Shown: positions 1 through 9,477, counted from the stretch's first letter. The stretch: 47,836 nt of DNA from JBGSWL01 sp041752455 (GCA_041752455.1 JBGSWL010000096.1:1-47836); one strand, 5' to 3'. Numbers and translations are program-made. Notes: generated from the sequence alone by a model not told the origin.

Positions 1-1
1 C

Positions 2-1075
2 TATGACGGGCGCTGGCGCGACCGCGATCCGTCGGAAGCGCCGGACGGCGTCAAGCCTGTGGTGCGCATCAAGGCGCCGGCCGACGGCGAAACCCTGGTT
101 GCCGACCGTGTCCAGGGCGATGTGCGCTTCCCCAACAAGGATCTCGACGACTTCATCATCCTGCGCTCCGATGGCACACCGACCTACATGTTTGCCGTGG
201 TGGTCGATGACCACGACATGGGCGTCACGCACATCATCCGCGGCGACGATCACCTCACCAATGCCGGCCGCCAGACCATCATCTACCGGGCGCTGGACTG
301 GAATGTGCCGGTGATGGCGCATATTCCGCTGATCCATGGCGCCGACGGGGCAAAACTCTCCAAGCGCCACGGTGCGCTCGGTGTCGAGGCCTATCGTGCC
401 ATGGGTTATTTGCCGGAAGGCCTGCTCAACTATCTCGTCCGGCTCGGCTGGAGCCACGGCGACGACGAGGTCATGTCGATGGCCCAGATGGTCGAATGGT
501 TCGAGATCGAGGACATCAACAAGGGTGCCGCCCGGTTCGACTTCAAGAAGCTCGAAGCGATCAACGGCCATCACATGCGCATGGCCGATGATACCGCCCT
601 TGCCGACCAGCTGATTGCCGTGCTGCCGGAACTCGAAGGCGGTCCGGCGCTCGCTTCTGCGATGCAGACGTTCGGGCTTGAAGCTGCGCGCGCGCAATTG
701 ATCACCGCCATGCCGGGCTTGAAGGAGCGCGCCAAGACACTGGTCGAACTCGCCGGGTCGGCCGGCTATCTCTTTGCAACCCGCCCGCTCGACTTCGACG
801 AAAAGGCGGCAGCGGTCGTGACGCCGGAAGCCAAAGCATTGATCGGCCGCATTCTGACATCCCTTGCAGCCGTCGAAACCTGGGATGCTGCCGCACTGGA
901 CGCTGCCGTGAGGCAATTTGCCGAAACCGAAGGCGTCAAGTTGGGCGCTGTTGCCCAGCCGCTGCGCGCCGCGCTCACCGGCCGTGCCACATCACCGGGC
1001 GTCTTCGACGTGCTGGCTGTTCTGGGCCGCGACGAGGCGTTGGCGCGGCTCGGCGACATGTCCGATAACGGCTGA
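2..1075 (+). CDS. gltX: Glutamate--tRNA ligase, 3' part (5' end outside window)
   Basis: Cytoplasmic class I aminoacyl-tRNA synthetase that charges tRNA-Glu (in alphaproteobacteria often tRNA-Gln as well, followed by GatCAB amidation). The frame is open from the first bases, so the N-terminal catalytic part with the HIGH motif lies outside the window; 357 residues are visible. The KMSKS-class loop is present as KLSKRHGA around bases 353-376, preceded by the typical RGDDHLTNAGRQ segment. The C-terminal anticodon-binding half follows and ends at a TGA. An internal GTG at 59 is not the true start, because the reading frame continues upstream with GltX-like sequence (YDGRWRDRD). Next gene is gltA, same strand, about 180 bases downstream. 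Confidence 0.96.
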   Translation, partial: YDGRWRDRDPSEAPDGVKPVVRIKAPADGETLVADRVQGDVRFPNKDLDDFIILRSDGTPTYMFAVVVDDHDMGVTHIIRGDDHLTNAGRQTIIYRALDWNVPVMAHIPLIHGADGAKLSKRHGALGVEAYRAMGYLPEGLLNYLVRLGWSHGDDEVMSMAQMVEWFEIEDINKGAARFDFKKLEAINGHHMRMADDTALADQLIAVLPELEGGPALASAMQTFGLEAARAQLITAMPGLKERAKTLVELAGSAGYLFATRPLDFDEKAAAVVTPEAKALIGRILTSLAAVETWDAAALDAAVRQFAETEGVKLGAVAQPLRAALTGRATSPGVFDVLAVLGRDEALARLGDMSDNG

Positions 1076-1253
1076 GCCGGCAAAGGTTGATCTCGCCCAC
1101 GGCAGCAAACGCCTGTTTTCGCGTTGCAACAATTGTCCATTGGGCTAAGTTGTGAGCGCCTGCCAATTGGGCTAGCAAACCGGATAAGGTTGCGCGCGCC
1201 GTGGACCTCCCGGATGCCACCCGCGTTACCGTTGAATAATCGGAGGGGATACC

Positions 1254-2546
1254 ATGACCGATACCAAGGCAAGCATGACGGTCGGCGATACCGACTACCA
1301 ATTCGCGGTCCGCTCGGGCAGCATCGGACCGGATGTCGTCGACATATCGAAATTCTTCGGTCAGTCCGGCATGTTCACCTACGATCCGGGCTTTACCTCG
1401 ACGGCTTCGTGCGAATCCGCGATCACCTTCATTGATGGCGACAAGGGCGTCCTGCTGCACCGGGGATACCCGATCGAGCAACTGGCAGAGAATGGCGACT
1501 TCCTCGAGACCTGCTACCTGCTGCTCTATGGTGACCTTCCAACAAAGGCACAAAAAGCCGATTTCGATCTTCGCGTGACGCGCCACACGATGGTGCACGA
1601 ACAGATGAACCGGTTTTTCACCGGCTTCCGCCGCGATGCGCATCCCATGGCTGTCATGTGCGGTGTCGCAGGCGCGCTTTCGGCCTTCTACCATGACTCA
1701 ACGGATATCGCCGATCCGCACCAGCGCATGGTGGCGTCGCTTCGCATGATCGCCAAGATGCCGACAATCGCGGCAATGGCTTTCAAATACTCGATCGGTC
1801 AGCCATTCGTGTATCCGCGCAACGAACTGGATTACGCGGCCAACTTCCTGCACATGTGCTTTGCGGTGCCGTGCGAGGAATACAAGGTCAACCCGGTCAT
1901 GGCGCGCGCCATGGAACGGATTTTCATCCTGCATGCCGATCATGAGCAGAATGCGTCGACCTCCACAGTCCGGCTTGCCGGATCGTCGGGCGCCAACCCG
2001 TTTGCATGTATAGCAGCCGGTATCGCCTGCCTCTGGGGCCCGGCCCATGGCGGCGCCAACGAAGCCGCGCTCTCCATGCTGAGCGAAATCGGAACCGTCG
2101 ATCGGATTCCGGAATTCATCGCCCGCGCCAAGGACAAGAATGACCCGTTCCGCCTGATGGGCTTTGGTCACCGGGTCTACAAGAACTATGATCCGCGCGC
2201 CAAGATCATGCAGAAGACCTGCCATGAGGTTCTCGGTGAACTCGGCCACACCGACGATCCGCTGCTGCAGGTTGCCATGGAACTGGAACGGATTGCGCTG
2301 ACCGATGAATACTTCATCGAAAAGAAGCTCTACCCGAACATCGACTTCTATTCGGGCATCACGCTGAAGGCGCTCGGTTTCCCGACCAACATGTTCACCG
2401 TGTTGTTTGCGGTGGCACGGACCGTCGGCTGGATCGCCCAGTGGAAGGAAATGATCGAGGATCCGCACCAGAAGATCGGTCGCCCGCGCCAGCTCTATGT
2501 CGGCGCACCCGAGCGCGACTATGTTCCGCTGGACGCCCGCGGATAA
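1254..2546 (+). CDS. gltA: Citrate synthase (type II)
   Basis: Condenses acetyl-CoA and oxaloacetate to citrate, the entry step of the TCA cycle, in the cytoplasm. At 430 residues it matches the length of the hexameric, NADH-sensitive Gram-negative type (E. coli GltA 427). The three catalytic regions are visible: GPAHGGANEAA (first catalytic His), GFGHRVYKNYDPRA (second His and oxaloacetate-binding Arg) and NIDFYSG (catalytic Asp). The ATG at 1254 is preceded by a strong GGAGGGG ribosome site. It has a 180-base upstream region of its own and a hairpin terminator 25 bases after the stop, so it is probably a single-gene unit. Confidence 0.97.
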   Translation: MTDTKASMTVGDTDYQFAVRSGSIGPDVVDISKFFGQSGMFTYDPGFTSTASCESAITFIDGDKGVLLHRGYPIEQLAENGDFLETCYLLLYGDLPTKAQKADFDLRVTRHTMVHEQMNRFFTGFRRDAHPMAVMCGVAGALSAFYHDSTDIADPHQRMVASLRMIAKMPTIAAMAFKYSIGQPFVYPRNELDYAANFLHMCFAVPCEEYKVNPVMARAMERIFILHADHEQNASTSTVRLAGSSGANPFACIAAGIACLWGPAHGGANEAALSMLSEIGTVDRIPEFIARAKDKNDPFRLMGFGHRVYKNYDPRAKIMQKTCHEVLGELGHTDDPLLQVAMELERIALTDEYFIEKKLYPNIDFYSGITLKALGFPTNMFTVLFAVARTVGWIAQWKEMIEDPHQKIGRPRQLYVGAPERDYVPLDARG

Positions 2547-2570
2547 GTCTTCCCGACGTGTGCTAACGAA

Positions 2571-2598
2571 AAGCCCGCCAGACCTTCTGGCGGGTTTT
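2571..2598. terminator. Bidirectional terminator between gltA and lpxB
   Basis: Perfect 9-bp stem CCCGCCAGA (2574-2582) / TCTGGCGGG (2586-2594) with loop CCT. It is followed by TTTT on the plus strand and by CTTTTCG on the minus strand. It lies between the convergent ends of gltA (2546) and lpxB (2604), so it can serve both. Confidence 0.85.
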
Positions 2599-2603
2599 GC
2601 ATG

Positions 2604-3794
2604 TCAGGGCCTTTGGAGCAGCAATGGCGTGACGATGTCGGCGGCGATGGACGCCGCTGGCCGTTCTGTCGCCATCACGTTGCGCACCCGTTGGTAGCCG
2701 TCGAGCATGCCAGCGCGGCGTGGCGATCCGGGATCGGACAGGTCTTGCGCAAGCCGGGCCAGCTTTCCGGGACGGATTGCCTCGTCATAATATTCGGCGA
2801 CGATCACGCGATCAGCGATCAGGTTGGGCAGGCAGGCGGTCCATGTGGTCACGAGCCTGATGCCGAGCCGCATGATCGGATCCATGCGATAGCATGAGAC
2901 AGCAGGAACTCCAGCCAGCGCCAGTTCCAGGAGCACCGTGCCACTGGCTGCCAGCGCCGCATCCGCACGGGCAAAGGCTGCCATTTGCGCTTGCCGCCCC
3001 GTTGTCACGGTCACCGGAACCGACCATGCGGCAACGGCTTCTCGCACATCCTCTTCCAGATGCGGCAGCGTCGGCAATGCAACCTCAATCGACTGGCCGC
3101 GCTCATGCGCGAGGATCTCGACGGCGGCACCAAAATCGCCGAGCAGTTTCCTGACTTCGCTGCGCCTTGAACCAGGCAGAAGCAGAATGTTGTACCGGTC
3201 CTTGGGCGCCATCCGCCCGGACTGCGCATGGGCCTGCCACGCCGTTTCAAGATCCGGATCGCCCGTCAGGCGATGGCCGATATAGTGCGTCGGCGGTCCT
3301 CCAAGCCGTTCCATCACGGCCGGTTCGAACGGCAGGATCGCCAGCACATGGTCGACATAGGCACGCATCGCCGGTGCGCGTTCGGGCCGCCAGGCCCAGA
3401 CCGAAGGGCAGACATATTTGACGACCGGCAGATCAGGCAGCGCGCGCTTGACCCGTTTTGCAACGCGCAGCGAAAAATCCGGACTGTCGACGAGCAACAG
3501 GCAATCGGGCCGCTCGGCGATGATCCGGTCGGCGGTCATCCGGATATGGCGCAGCAAACGCGGCATGGCCTTGATCACCGGCAGGATACCCATCAGCGCG
3601 ATATCGTGCGGATCAAAAAAACTCTTCAGCCCGAGGGTTTCAAGGCTGGAGCCACCGACACCGATGAGATGCGGCGTCTGCCCGAGGCGTTCGGAAATTT
3701 CCGTGATGAGGTCGAAGGCCAGCAATTGCCCCGATTCTTCGCCGGCAATCACCGCAAGTGTCGGTCTTTTGCCGGGCGCGTGGGGTTCACTCAT
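2604..3794 (-). CDS. lpxB: Lipid-A-disaccharide synthase
   Basis: GT-B glycosyltransferase (GT19) that joins UDP-2,3-diacylglucosamine and 2,3-diacylglucosamine 1-phosphate into the lipid A disaccharide at the inner membrane. 396 residues with the start at 3794, where ATG overlaps the end of lpxI by 8 bases; 180 bases of open frame upstream belong to lpxI territory and are not counted. Family segments visible: SPDFSLRVAKR (catalytic Asp region), VCPSVWAWRPER, LPFEP, LLPGSRRSEV and ASGTVLLELAL. The N-terminal motif is unusual: the common GExSGD reads GEESGQ here. It is the last gene of the lipid A run and ends at a shared terminator. Confidence 0.95.
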   Translation of the reverse strand: MSEPHAPGKRPTLAVIAGEESGQLLAFDLITEISERLGQTPHLIGVGGSSLETLGLKSFFDPHDIALMGILPVIKAMPRLLRHIRMTADRIIAERPDCLLLVDSPDFSLRVAKRVKRALPDLPVVKYVCPSVWAWRPERAPAMRAYVDHVLAILPFEPAVMERLGGPPTHYIGHRLTGDPDLETAWQAHAQSGRMAPKDRYNILLLPGSRRSEVRKLLGDFGAAVEILAHERGQSIEVALPTLPHLEEDVREAVAAWSVPVTVTTGRQAQMAAFARADAALAASGTVLLELALAGVPAVSCYRMDPIMRLGIRLVTTWTACLPNLIADRVIVAEYYDEAIRPGKLARLAQDLSDPGSPRRAGMLDGYQRVRNVMATERPAASIAADIVTPLLLQRP

Positions 3795-4662
3795 GGCGGT
3801 ACTCTTCGGGATTGATGCCGGCAATGAACACCCCGGCCTTTTCCGCAGCCGAACGGACAGCCTGCGCATCGACCAACAATGTCGCCTCGCCCTGGACGAT
3901 GATCCCCGACAGTCCGGCGGCTGCGGCATTTTCAACCGTCGCAACGCCGATCGTCGGCAGATCGACCCGTTCATCCTGCTGCGGTTTTTTCAGTTTGACG
4001 AGGACCCCGCCTGCCCGGCCGATGCGGCCGCTGGCGCGAAGATCGGCGACCCGGTTCAGCATGGCATCGGTGCCCTCGACCCCCTCCAGCGCGACAGCCC
4101 GATGGCCGACAACGACAACCGCCTGGCCGGCGTCCAGTTGACCGAGGATGGTCGCTGCATGCACGCCTTCCTTGATCGCACCGCGCTCGGATTTGGGAAC
4201 GGTACCGGCGATCGGCCCGAACGGCGCCAGCAGGTCGGGCGCCACTTCATGAGCACCGACAACCTTGAACCCGTATTCCTCGATGACCTCGACAATCATC
4301 CGCAGCAGCGCATCGTCGCCCTTGGCAAGGCCTCGGGCAAGCCGCCCGATGATCCGGAGCGTGACGAGATCGGGGCGAAACCGGCTGATGTCCGGGCGCC
4401 CCTTGACCGATCCGACCAGCACAAGGGTATTGACGCCGGCCTGCCGCAATATCCGCAGCAGCCGGCCGGGCTCGGCGGTATCCACCATGACGTGAGGCCA
4501 AGAGGAAAGCGCCGGCTCGGCATTGCCGGCCAGCATCACGACAAACGGGTCTTGCCCTTGGGCCTTCAGCGAACGGGCAAGATGCAGCGGCACTTGCCCC
4601 CCGCCCGCAACGATGGCAACCCTGCCAAGAGCAGCCTCACCATGCGTGCCGGTCAGCGACAT
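3787..4662 (-). CDS. lpxI: UDP-2,3-diacylglucosamine pyrophosphatase LpxI
   Basis: Hydrolyses UDP-2,3-diacylglucosamine to lipid X plus UMP, the step between LpxD and LpxB. This is the DUF1009/LpxI enzyme that replaces LpxH in alphaproteobacteria (first described in Caulobacter). 291 residues; N-terminal AIVAGGGQVPLHLA, and a C-terminal domain ending in GEATLLVDAQAVRSAAEKAG, typical of the family. It sits between lpxA (15 bases upstream) and lpxB (8-base overlap), which fits the pathway position. No LpxH-type metallophosphatase is seen in the window. Confidence 0.94.
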   Translation of the reverse strand: MSLTGTHGEAALGRVAIVAGGGQVPLHLARSLKAQGQDPFVVMLAGNAEPALSSWPHVMVDTAEPGRLLRILRQAGVNTLVLVGSVKGRPDISRFRPDLVTLRIIGRLARGLAKGDDALLRMIVEVIEEYGFKVVGAHEVAPDLLAPFGPIAGTVPKSERGAIKEGVHAATILGQLDAGQAVVVVGHRAVALEGVEGTDAMLNRVADLRASGRIGRAGGVLVKLKKPQQDERVDLPTIGVATVENAAAAGLSGIIVQGEATLLVDAQAVRSAAEKAGVFIAGINPEEYRHE

Positions 4663-4677
4663 GGTGTACCCCGCCCC

Positions 4678-5508
4678 TCAGTCTTCGACCGGTTCGCGCT
4701 GCTTGGCGCCCGTGCGCGGCGTTGTCAGCTTGCGCTTCTTGTCGGCCAGAACGAACGCCGCCATGTCCAGAACCGGTGCACAATCGGCAAATTCGACCAG
4801 CACGGTTTCGGCATTGTCGCGCACGGTTTCGCCTTCGCCAAAGAACAGCACCTTGAAGGCGCGACGCATCGCCTGGATGTCATCGCGCGACATGCCGCTG
4901 CGCTTCAGGCCCACAAGGTTGAGGCCGTCAAGGCTGGCGCGATTGCCCATCACCAACCCGTAGGGAATGACGTCGTGGGCAACAGCTGCCATGCCGCCGA
5001 TGAAGGCATGGTGACCCACGGTGCAGAACTGGTGCAGCCCGGCACCGCCGCCGATGATGACGCGGTCGCCGATCGTCGTGTGGCCACCGATCATCACATT
5101 GTTGGCGAAGGTCACATGGTTGCCGATCGCGCAATCATGGGCAACATGGGAGTAGGCAAGGAACATGCAGTGGTCACCGACGGTGGTCGTGCCGCGCGCA
5201 TTGCCGGTGCCGCGATGCATCGTCACGCCTTCGCGAATGACCACTTGCTCGCCGATGATCAGCGTTGTGGTTTCGCCCTTGTAGGCCGTGTTTTGCGGAT
5301 CCGTGCCGAGCACGGCGTTCGGATACACCACGGAACCGGCGCCAATCGTCGTATCGCCGCTCACCACCACGTGGCTGATAAGCCGTACATCCCGGCCGAG
5401 GACGACGCGGGGCCCGACATGGCAAAACGGGCCAACGTCCACACCGGCGCCAAGTTCGGCGCCCGGTTCGACCACCGATGTCGGATGGATCCGAATGGAA
5501 TCACTCAT
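4678..5508 (-). CDS. lpxA: Acyl-ACP--UDP-N-acetylglucosamine O-acyltransferase
   Basis: First enzyme of lipid A synthesis: moves a 3-hydroxyacyl chain from ACP to UDP-GlcNAc in the cytoplasm. 276 residues beginning MSDSIRIHPTSVV; the open frame extends 34 codons further up, but that part is antisense to the C-terminus of fabZ. Many hexapeptide turns form the left-handed beta-helix. The catalytic His lies in HVAHDCAIGNHVTF. The C-terminal helical domain begins near NLVGLKR. The start is 5 bases after the fabZ stop, so the two genes are tightly coupled. Confidence 0.96.
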   Translation of the reverse strand: MSDSIRIHPTSVVEPGAELGAGVDVGPFCHVGPRVVLGRDVRLISHVVVSGDTTIGAGSVVYPNAVLGTDPQNTAYKGETTTLIIGEQVVIREGVTMHRGTGNARGTTTVGDHCMFLAYSHVAHDCAIGNHVTFANNVMIGGHTTIGDRVIIGGGAGLHQFCTVGHHAFIGGMAAVAHDVIPYGLVMGNRASLDGLNLVGLKRSGMSRDDIQAMRRAFKVLFFGEGETVRDNAETVLVEFADCAPVLDMAAFVLADKKRKLTTPRTGAKQREPVED

Positions 5509-5513
5509 GACAT

Positions 5514-6008
5514 TCACTCTTGCGCGCTCCGGCTTTTCGCTTCCGGCGGAGACAGCATTGCGGTCACCTCGGCTTCTGCGACCGTCTCGTCTTCCACCTT
5601 GGCGAGGCATCCATAGCGGCAGATATTGCCGCGCCGCTTGATCAGTCGCACATGGTATTCCAGGACGTCGGCGGGCACGACCGGCTTGCGGAACTTGGCC
5701 GCATCGATCGTCATGAAATACACAAACGCCGGGCTGTCGAGGCCAAGGCTGCGAATGCCGATGGCGCCTGCGGTCTGCGCCAGCCCTTCGATGATAAGTA
5801 CGCCAGGCATGATCGGCGTACCGGGGAAATGGCCCATGAAATGCGGTTCGTTGAACGTCACGTTCTTGATGCCGACGGCAGAATTGATGCCGTCTATATT
5901 GATGATCTTGTCAACGAGAAGAAACGGGTAGCGGTGCGGCAACAGCCGCATGATCTCTTCCAATCCGGCCGTTTCGAGGCTTTCGTCAATCGCTGTAAAC
6001 GCCATCAT
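5514..6008 (-). CDS. fabZ: 3-hydroxyacyl-ACP dehydratase FabZ
   Basis: Hot-dog-fold dehydratase of type II fatty acid synthesis that removes water from 3-hydroxyacyl-ACP. It competes with LpxA and LpxD for the same acyl-ACP, which explains its place inside the lipid A operon. 164 residues. The catalytic His is in LLPHRYPFLLVD and the catalytic Glu in PGVLIIEGLAQTAG. Two ATG codons stand in tandem (6008 and 6005); the first overlaps the lpxD stop as ATGA (6005-6008), indicating translational coupling. Confidence 0.96.
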   Translation of the reverse strand: MMAFTAIDESLETAGLEEIMRLLPHRYPFLLVDKIINIDGINSAVGIKNVTFNEPHFMGHFPGTPIMPGVLIIEGLAQTAGAIGIRSLGLDSPAFVYFMTIDAAKFRKPVVPADVLEYHVRLIKRRGNICRYGCLAKVEDETVAEAEVTAMLSPPEAKSRSAQE

Positions 6009-7114
6009 TCCTCTCCTGATTTCTGGACATCCGAAGACCGTTCGCGCGGGGCTGTCGCCAGACGCCGCATCGCAGCTTGTTCACGGAAAAACGCCTTGAC
6101 CGGCTGTGCGGGAATGCCTGCCCAGCGCTCGCCGTCCGGGATGTTGTTCATAACACCCGACAGCGCCGCCACCTGGACGCGTGACCCGATCACGCGGTGG
6201 TCGCCGATGCCGACGCCCCCGCCTAGCATGGTCATGTCACCGATCCTGGCACTGCCCGCAATGCCGCACTGTCCGGCAATGGCACAGTGGGTGCCAATGA
6301 CGACATTGTGGGCAACCTGCACAAGGTTGTCGATCTTGGTACCGATCCCGATCACCGTGTCGCTCAGCGCACCGCGATCTACGCAGGAATTGGCACCGAT
6401 CTCGACCCGGTCCTGAATGATGACCCGGCCGAGTTGCGGCATCTTGCGAAGGCCGTCGGCCCGACCGACAAAGCCGAAGCCTTCCTGGCCGATGCGCACA
6501 CCCGGCGCGATGCGCACATGGTCACCGATCAGCGCATACTGGATCGAGGTCCCCGCGCCGACATGGGTGTTGCGTCCGATCCGGCAACCGCGCGCAATGA
6601 CTGCGTTGGCGCCGATGACAGACCCGGTCCCGATTGCCACATCATCGCCAATGACAGCGCCCGGTTCGATGGTCACATCGGACTCAAGGCGCGCCGTTGA
6701 TGAAATCAGCGAACCGCTGTTGAACGCGCTGCCGACCGGCGCATCGCCGATGGACGCGGGATAAAGCGCAAGCAGCGCGTCCTGAAAGATATATTGCGGG
6801 TGGGACACCGCGACCACGACCGGTCCCTGCGGAATTCGGTCACCGAGATTTTTCCGGCACAGCACGAGGGCGCAAACTGCAAGCTGCGCCAGATCGATCC
6901 CGCGCGCCTCTTCGACAAACACCGCTGAACCGGCAGAGGGGGCCGCCGCCGAAGCCGGACCGGCAAGCGGCAGGTCCGGGTCCGCATCGTCAGGCAATGA
7001 GCCGCCCCCGGCGGCGAGAAAGGCGCCGACGGTCAATGCCCTGTTGGGTTGGTGAAAGTGCGGATCGCAGACCACAAGCTTACTCAAGTGCGCCGGACAA
7101 AGCCCGGCGCACAA
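6005..7114 (-). CDS. lpxD: UDP-3-O-acylglucosamine N-acyltransferase
   Basis: Adds the second 3-hydroxyacyl chain, on nitrogen, to UDP-3-O-acyl-glucosamine. Left-handed beta-helix protein with an N-terminal uridine-binding domain (about residues 1-120 here). The catalytic His is in NLVQVAHNVVIGTH, and IGQEGFGF is typical of LpxD. The start is uncertain. TTG at 7114 has a good ribosome site (GAGGA overlapping the bamA stop, 5 bases before TTG) and gives 369 residues. A GTG at 7075 would give 356 residues and begins closer to where family homology usually starts (DPHFHQPNRALTVG). The gene begins 8 bases after bamA and overlaps fabZ by ATGA. Confidence 0.94.
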   Translation of the reverse strand: MCAGLCPAHLSKLVVCDPHFHQPNRALTVGAFLAAGGGSLPDDADPDLPLAGPASAAAPSAGSAVFVEEARGIDLAQLAVCALVLCRKNLGDRIPQGPVVVAVSHPQYIFQDALLALYPASIGDAPVGSAFNSGSLISSTARLESDVTIEPGAVIGDDVAIGTGSVIGANAVIARGCRIGRNTHVGAGTSIQYALIGDHVRIAPGVRIGQEGFGFVGRADGLRKMPQLGRVIIQDRVEIGANSCVDRGALSDTVIGIGTKIDNLVQVAHNVVIGTHCAIAGQCGIAGSARIGDMTMLGGGVGIGDHRVIGSRVQVAALSGVMNNIPDGERWAGIPAQPVKAFFREQAAMRRLATAPRERSSDVQKSGEE

Positions 7115-7122
7115 GACCGTCC

Positions 7123-9477
7123 TCAGAACGCGGTCGAGACGGAGAAGTTGAAGTTCTGAACCCGGTCATGATCTTCCTTCAGGAGCGGGAACGCGTAGTC
7201 GAAGCGAAGCGGCGCAAACGGCGACTGCCAGATCAGGCTGACGCCGGCCGAGGCCCGCCAGGACATGTCCGTGTCCTTTGCCCCGGCAACGTCGGAGCCG
7301 AACAGTGTCGCAGCATCGGCAAACACGGCACCCTTGAAGCCAAGGTCGCGTGGGAGAGCCGGAAGCGGGAACTGAACTTCGGCGCTGGCATTCAAATAGG
7401 TCTTGCCACCGATGAAGTTGTTGTTGGCATCACGCGGGCCGATCCCGTTGAACTCGAAACCACGAATACGTGTCGGTCCGATCTCGAACTGGTCAAAGCC
7501 TTCGACGTCCTGCCCGATGCCGGTGATGTTGCCCGCACCGAAACGCAGCATCGCAACCATTTCAGCTTCTTCCGAAACCGTCTTGTAGTAACGGGCGTCG
7601 AAAGTCGTCTTCACGAAGCGCGCGTCGCCACCGAGGCCAGCCACTTCCTGATTGATGCGCGCATAGATGCCCTGACGGGGATCGTTGCGGTTCTCGATCG
7701 TGTTGAAGGTCAGGCCATAGTTGATGGCCGATTTGGTCCGGCTGCCATCTTCATTAAGTTCGTCAAACACATAGGTCGGCACCGAATTGGCGCAGGCCGG
7801 AGAAGCCTCGTTCGGCGACTCGCAATTGCCGTCGCCGGTGTAACGATCCGTCGTGAAGCTGTAACCGAAATTGCCGGTAAGCGTATCATTCAGCGGCAGG
7901 CCGAAGGTCACAGAACCGCCGGTCGACTGCAGGTCGTAATTGTCTTCATCCTTGCGGCGCTGGAACGCGGCAAATGTTGCCGACATCCGGTAGCCGAGGA
8001 AATACGGCTCGGTCAGCGAGATATTGTAGGTACGGGTCTTCGAACTCCCACCGACAGCAAGACGGATGGCCTGACCGCGACCAAGGAAGTTGCGCTCGGT
8101 AATCGAACCTTCGAGGTTCACGCCGGCTTCTTCACCACCGGTCGCATAACCGGCGCCGATACCGAACTCGCCGGTCGACTTGTCAGCAACCTGCACCACC
8201 ACAACCACGCGATCCGGGGTTGAACCTGGACGGGTGGTCACCTGAACGCGCTCGAAGAAATCGAGCGCTTCAAGCCGGCGCTGCGCGCGACGAATGAGGA
8301 TCTGGTTGAAGGCATCGCCTTCGGCAAGATCGAACTCGCGGCGGATGACATAGTCACGCGTGCGCGAGTTGCCGACGATCTCGATGCGCTCGATATAGGC
8401 GCGCGTCCCCTGATCAACGATATAGGACACATCGATCGTGCGGTTTTCGAAATTGCGATTGCCAACCGGCGTCACTTCGGCAAACGGAAAGCCCGCTGCT
8501 GCCAGCCGTTCGGACATGGCGATCAGCGTGTCTTCAACATCTTTTGCACTGTAAACAGCGCCCGCACGGGTCTTGATGGCACCCTGCAACGTCTGCGGAT
8601 CAACGCCCGTGACCGTCGAATCGATGTCGACATTCCCGAAGACGTAGCGTTCGCCTTCTTCAACTTCGACATTGATGACGATGTTGCCTGATGCCGGATC
8701 AGCCTCGGCAGACGAGGAAATGATGCGGAAATCGGCAAAGCCGCGGTTGTAATAGAACCGGCGCAACTGCTCTTCATCGGCAGCAAAACGCTGCTCGTCA
8801 TACACGTCGGTGCGTGTGAACCAGGAAAGCGGGTTCGACTGCTTTGTTGCAATCACGCCCTGGAGACGCCGATCGCCGTACGTCGAGTTGCCGGTGAAAT
8901 TGATGTCCGCAATCTTGGTGCGATCACCTTCCGCGATCTGGTAGACCACGTTGACGCGGTTTTCGCCGAGATCGACAACGCTTGCATTGACGGAGACATC
9001 GCCGCGGCCGACGGCCGAATAAGCGTCGGCAATCGCGGCAACATCGGCGTCCAGCTGCGCCTGCTCGAAACGGCCGCGCGGCTGGATCTGAACGACCGAG
9101 CGAAGCCGGTCATCCTTCAGCTTGCGATTGCCCTGGAAGATGACTTGGTTGACCGTGGAATACTCGGACACGACGATGACCAGTGTCGAACCGGAGGTCG
9201 AGACCGAGACGTCGGAGAACAGACCGGTGCGGAACAGTGCCTTCACCGCTTCGTCGATTTCGTTCGCCGAGAAATTGCGGCCGGAACGATAGCCGACGAA
9301 ATCAGCGATCGTGCTTTCCGAAACACGCTGGTTGCCGCTCACCGAGACGGAGTTGACGACTGCGGCCTGTGCAGCCGACATCGTCAGCGCAACAGAGACA
9401 AGGGCGCCGCCGACAACAGGTGTCGTGGCAATGGCGATAGCCGAAACGGCTCCAAGAAATTTTTTTGCCGCTTTCAT
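7123..9477 (-). CDS. bamA: Outer membrane protein assembly factor BamA
   Basis: Omp85-family core of the BAM complex, which folds beta-barrel proteins into the outer membrane. 784 residues from ATG 9477: signal peptide of about 38 residues (MKAAKK, hydrophobic stretch, cleavage after SAAQA), then POTRA repeats over roughly residues 40-420, then the 16-strand barrel with the RIRGFEFNG loop (VRGF motif of strand 16 region). It ends in Phe (NFSVSTAF), the usual outer-membrane beta-signal. An upstream ATG at 9531 also has a plausible ribosome site and would add 18 residues before the signal peptide. The skp/ompH gene often found after bamA is absent; lpxD follows directly. Confidence 0.97.
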   Translation of the reverse strand: MKAAKKFLGAVSAIAIATTPVVGGALVSVALTMSAAQAAVVNSVSVSGNQRVSESTIADFVGYRSGRNFSANEIDEAVKALFRTGLFSDVSVSTSGSTLVIVVSEYSTVNQVIFQGNRKLKDDRLRSVVQIQPRGRFEQAQLDADVAAIADAYSAVGRGDVSVNASVVDLGENRVNVVYQIAEGDRTKIADINFTGNSTYGDRRLQGVIATKQSNPLSWFTRTDVYDEQRFAADEEQLRRFYYNRGFADFRIISSSAEADPASGNIVINVEVEEGERYVFGNVDIDSTVTGVDPQTLQGAIKTRAGAVYSAKDVEDTLIAMSERLAAAGFPFAEVTPVGNRNFENRTIDVSYIVDQGTRAYIERIEIVGNSRTRDYVIRREFDLAEGDAFNQILIRRAQRRLEALDFFERVQVTTRPGSTPDRVVVVVQVADKSTGEFGIGAGYATGGEEAGVNLEGSITERNFLGRGQAIRLAVGGSSKTRTYNISLTEPYFLGYRMSATFAAFQRRKDEDNYDLQSTGGSVTFGLPLNDTLTGNFGYSFTTDRYTGDGNCESPNEASPACANSVPTYVFDELNEDGSRTKSAINYGLTFNTIENRNDPRQGIYARINQEVAGLGGDARFVKTTFDARYYKTVSEEAEMVAMLRFGAGNITGIGQDVEGFDQFEIGPTRIRGFEFNGIGPRDANNNFIGGKTYLNASAEVQFPLPALPRDLGFKGAVFADAATLFGSDVAGAKDTDMSWRASAGVSLIWQSPFAPLRFDYAFPLLKEDHDRVQNFNFSVSTAF

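Noticed and set aside
1124..1180. Direct repeat ATTGGGCTA (1139-1147 and 1166-1174) and weak promoter boxes before gltA
   Set aside because: Two copies only, no dyad, and no convincing -35/-10 pair; may be chance.
3418..5616. A 732-codon open frame antisense to lpxB, lpxI and lpxA
   Set aside because: It mirrors codon bias of the real genes on the other strand, has no ribosome site or homology, and covers three enzyme genes with clear catalytic motifs.
6997..8223. A 408-codon plus-strand frame antisense to bamA and lpxD
   Set aside because: Same reason; bamA on the other strand has a signal peptide, POTRA repeats and terminal Phe.
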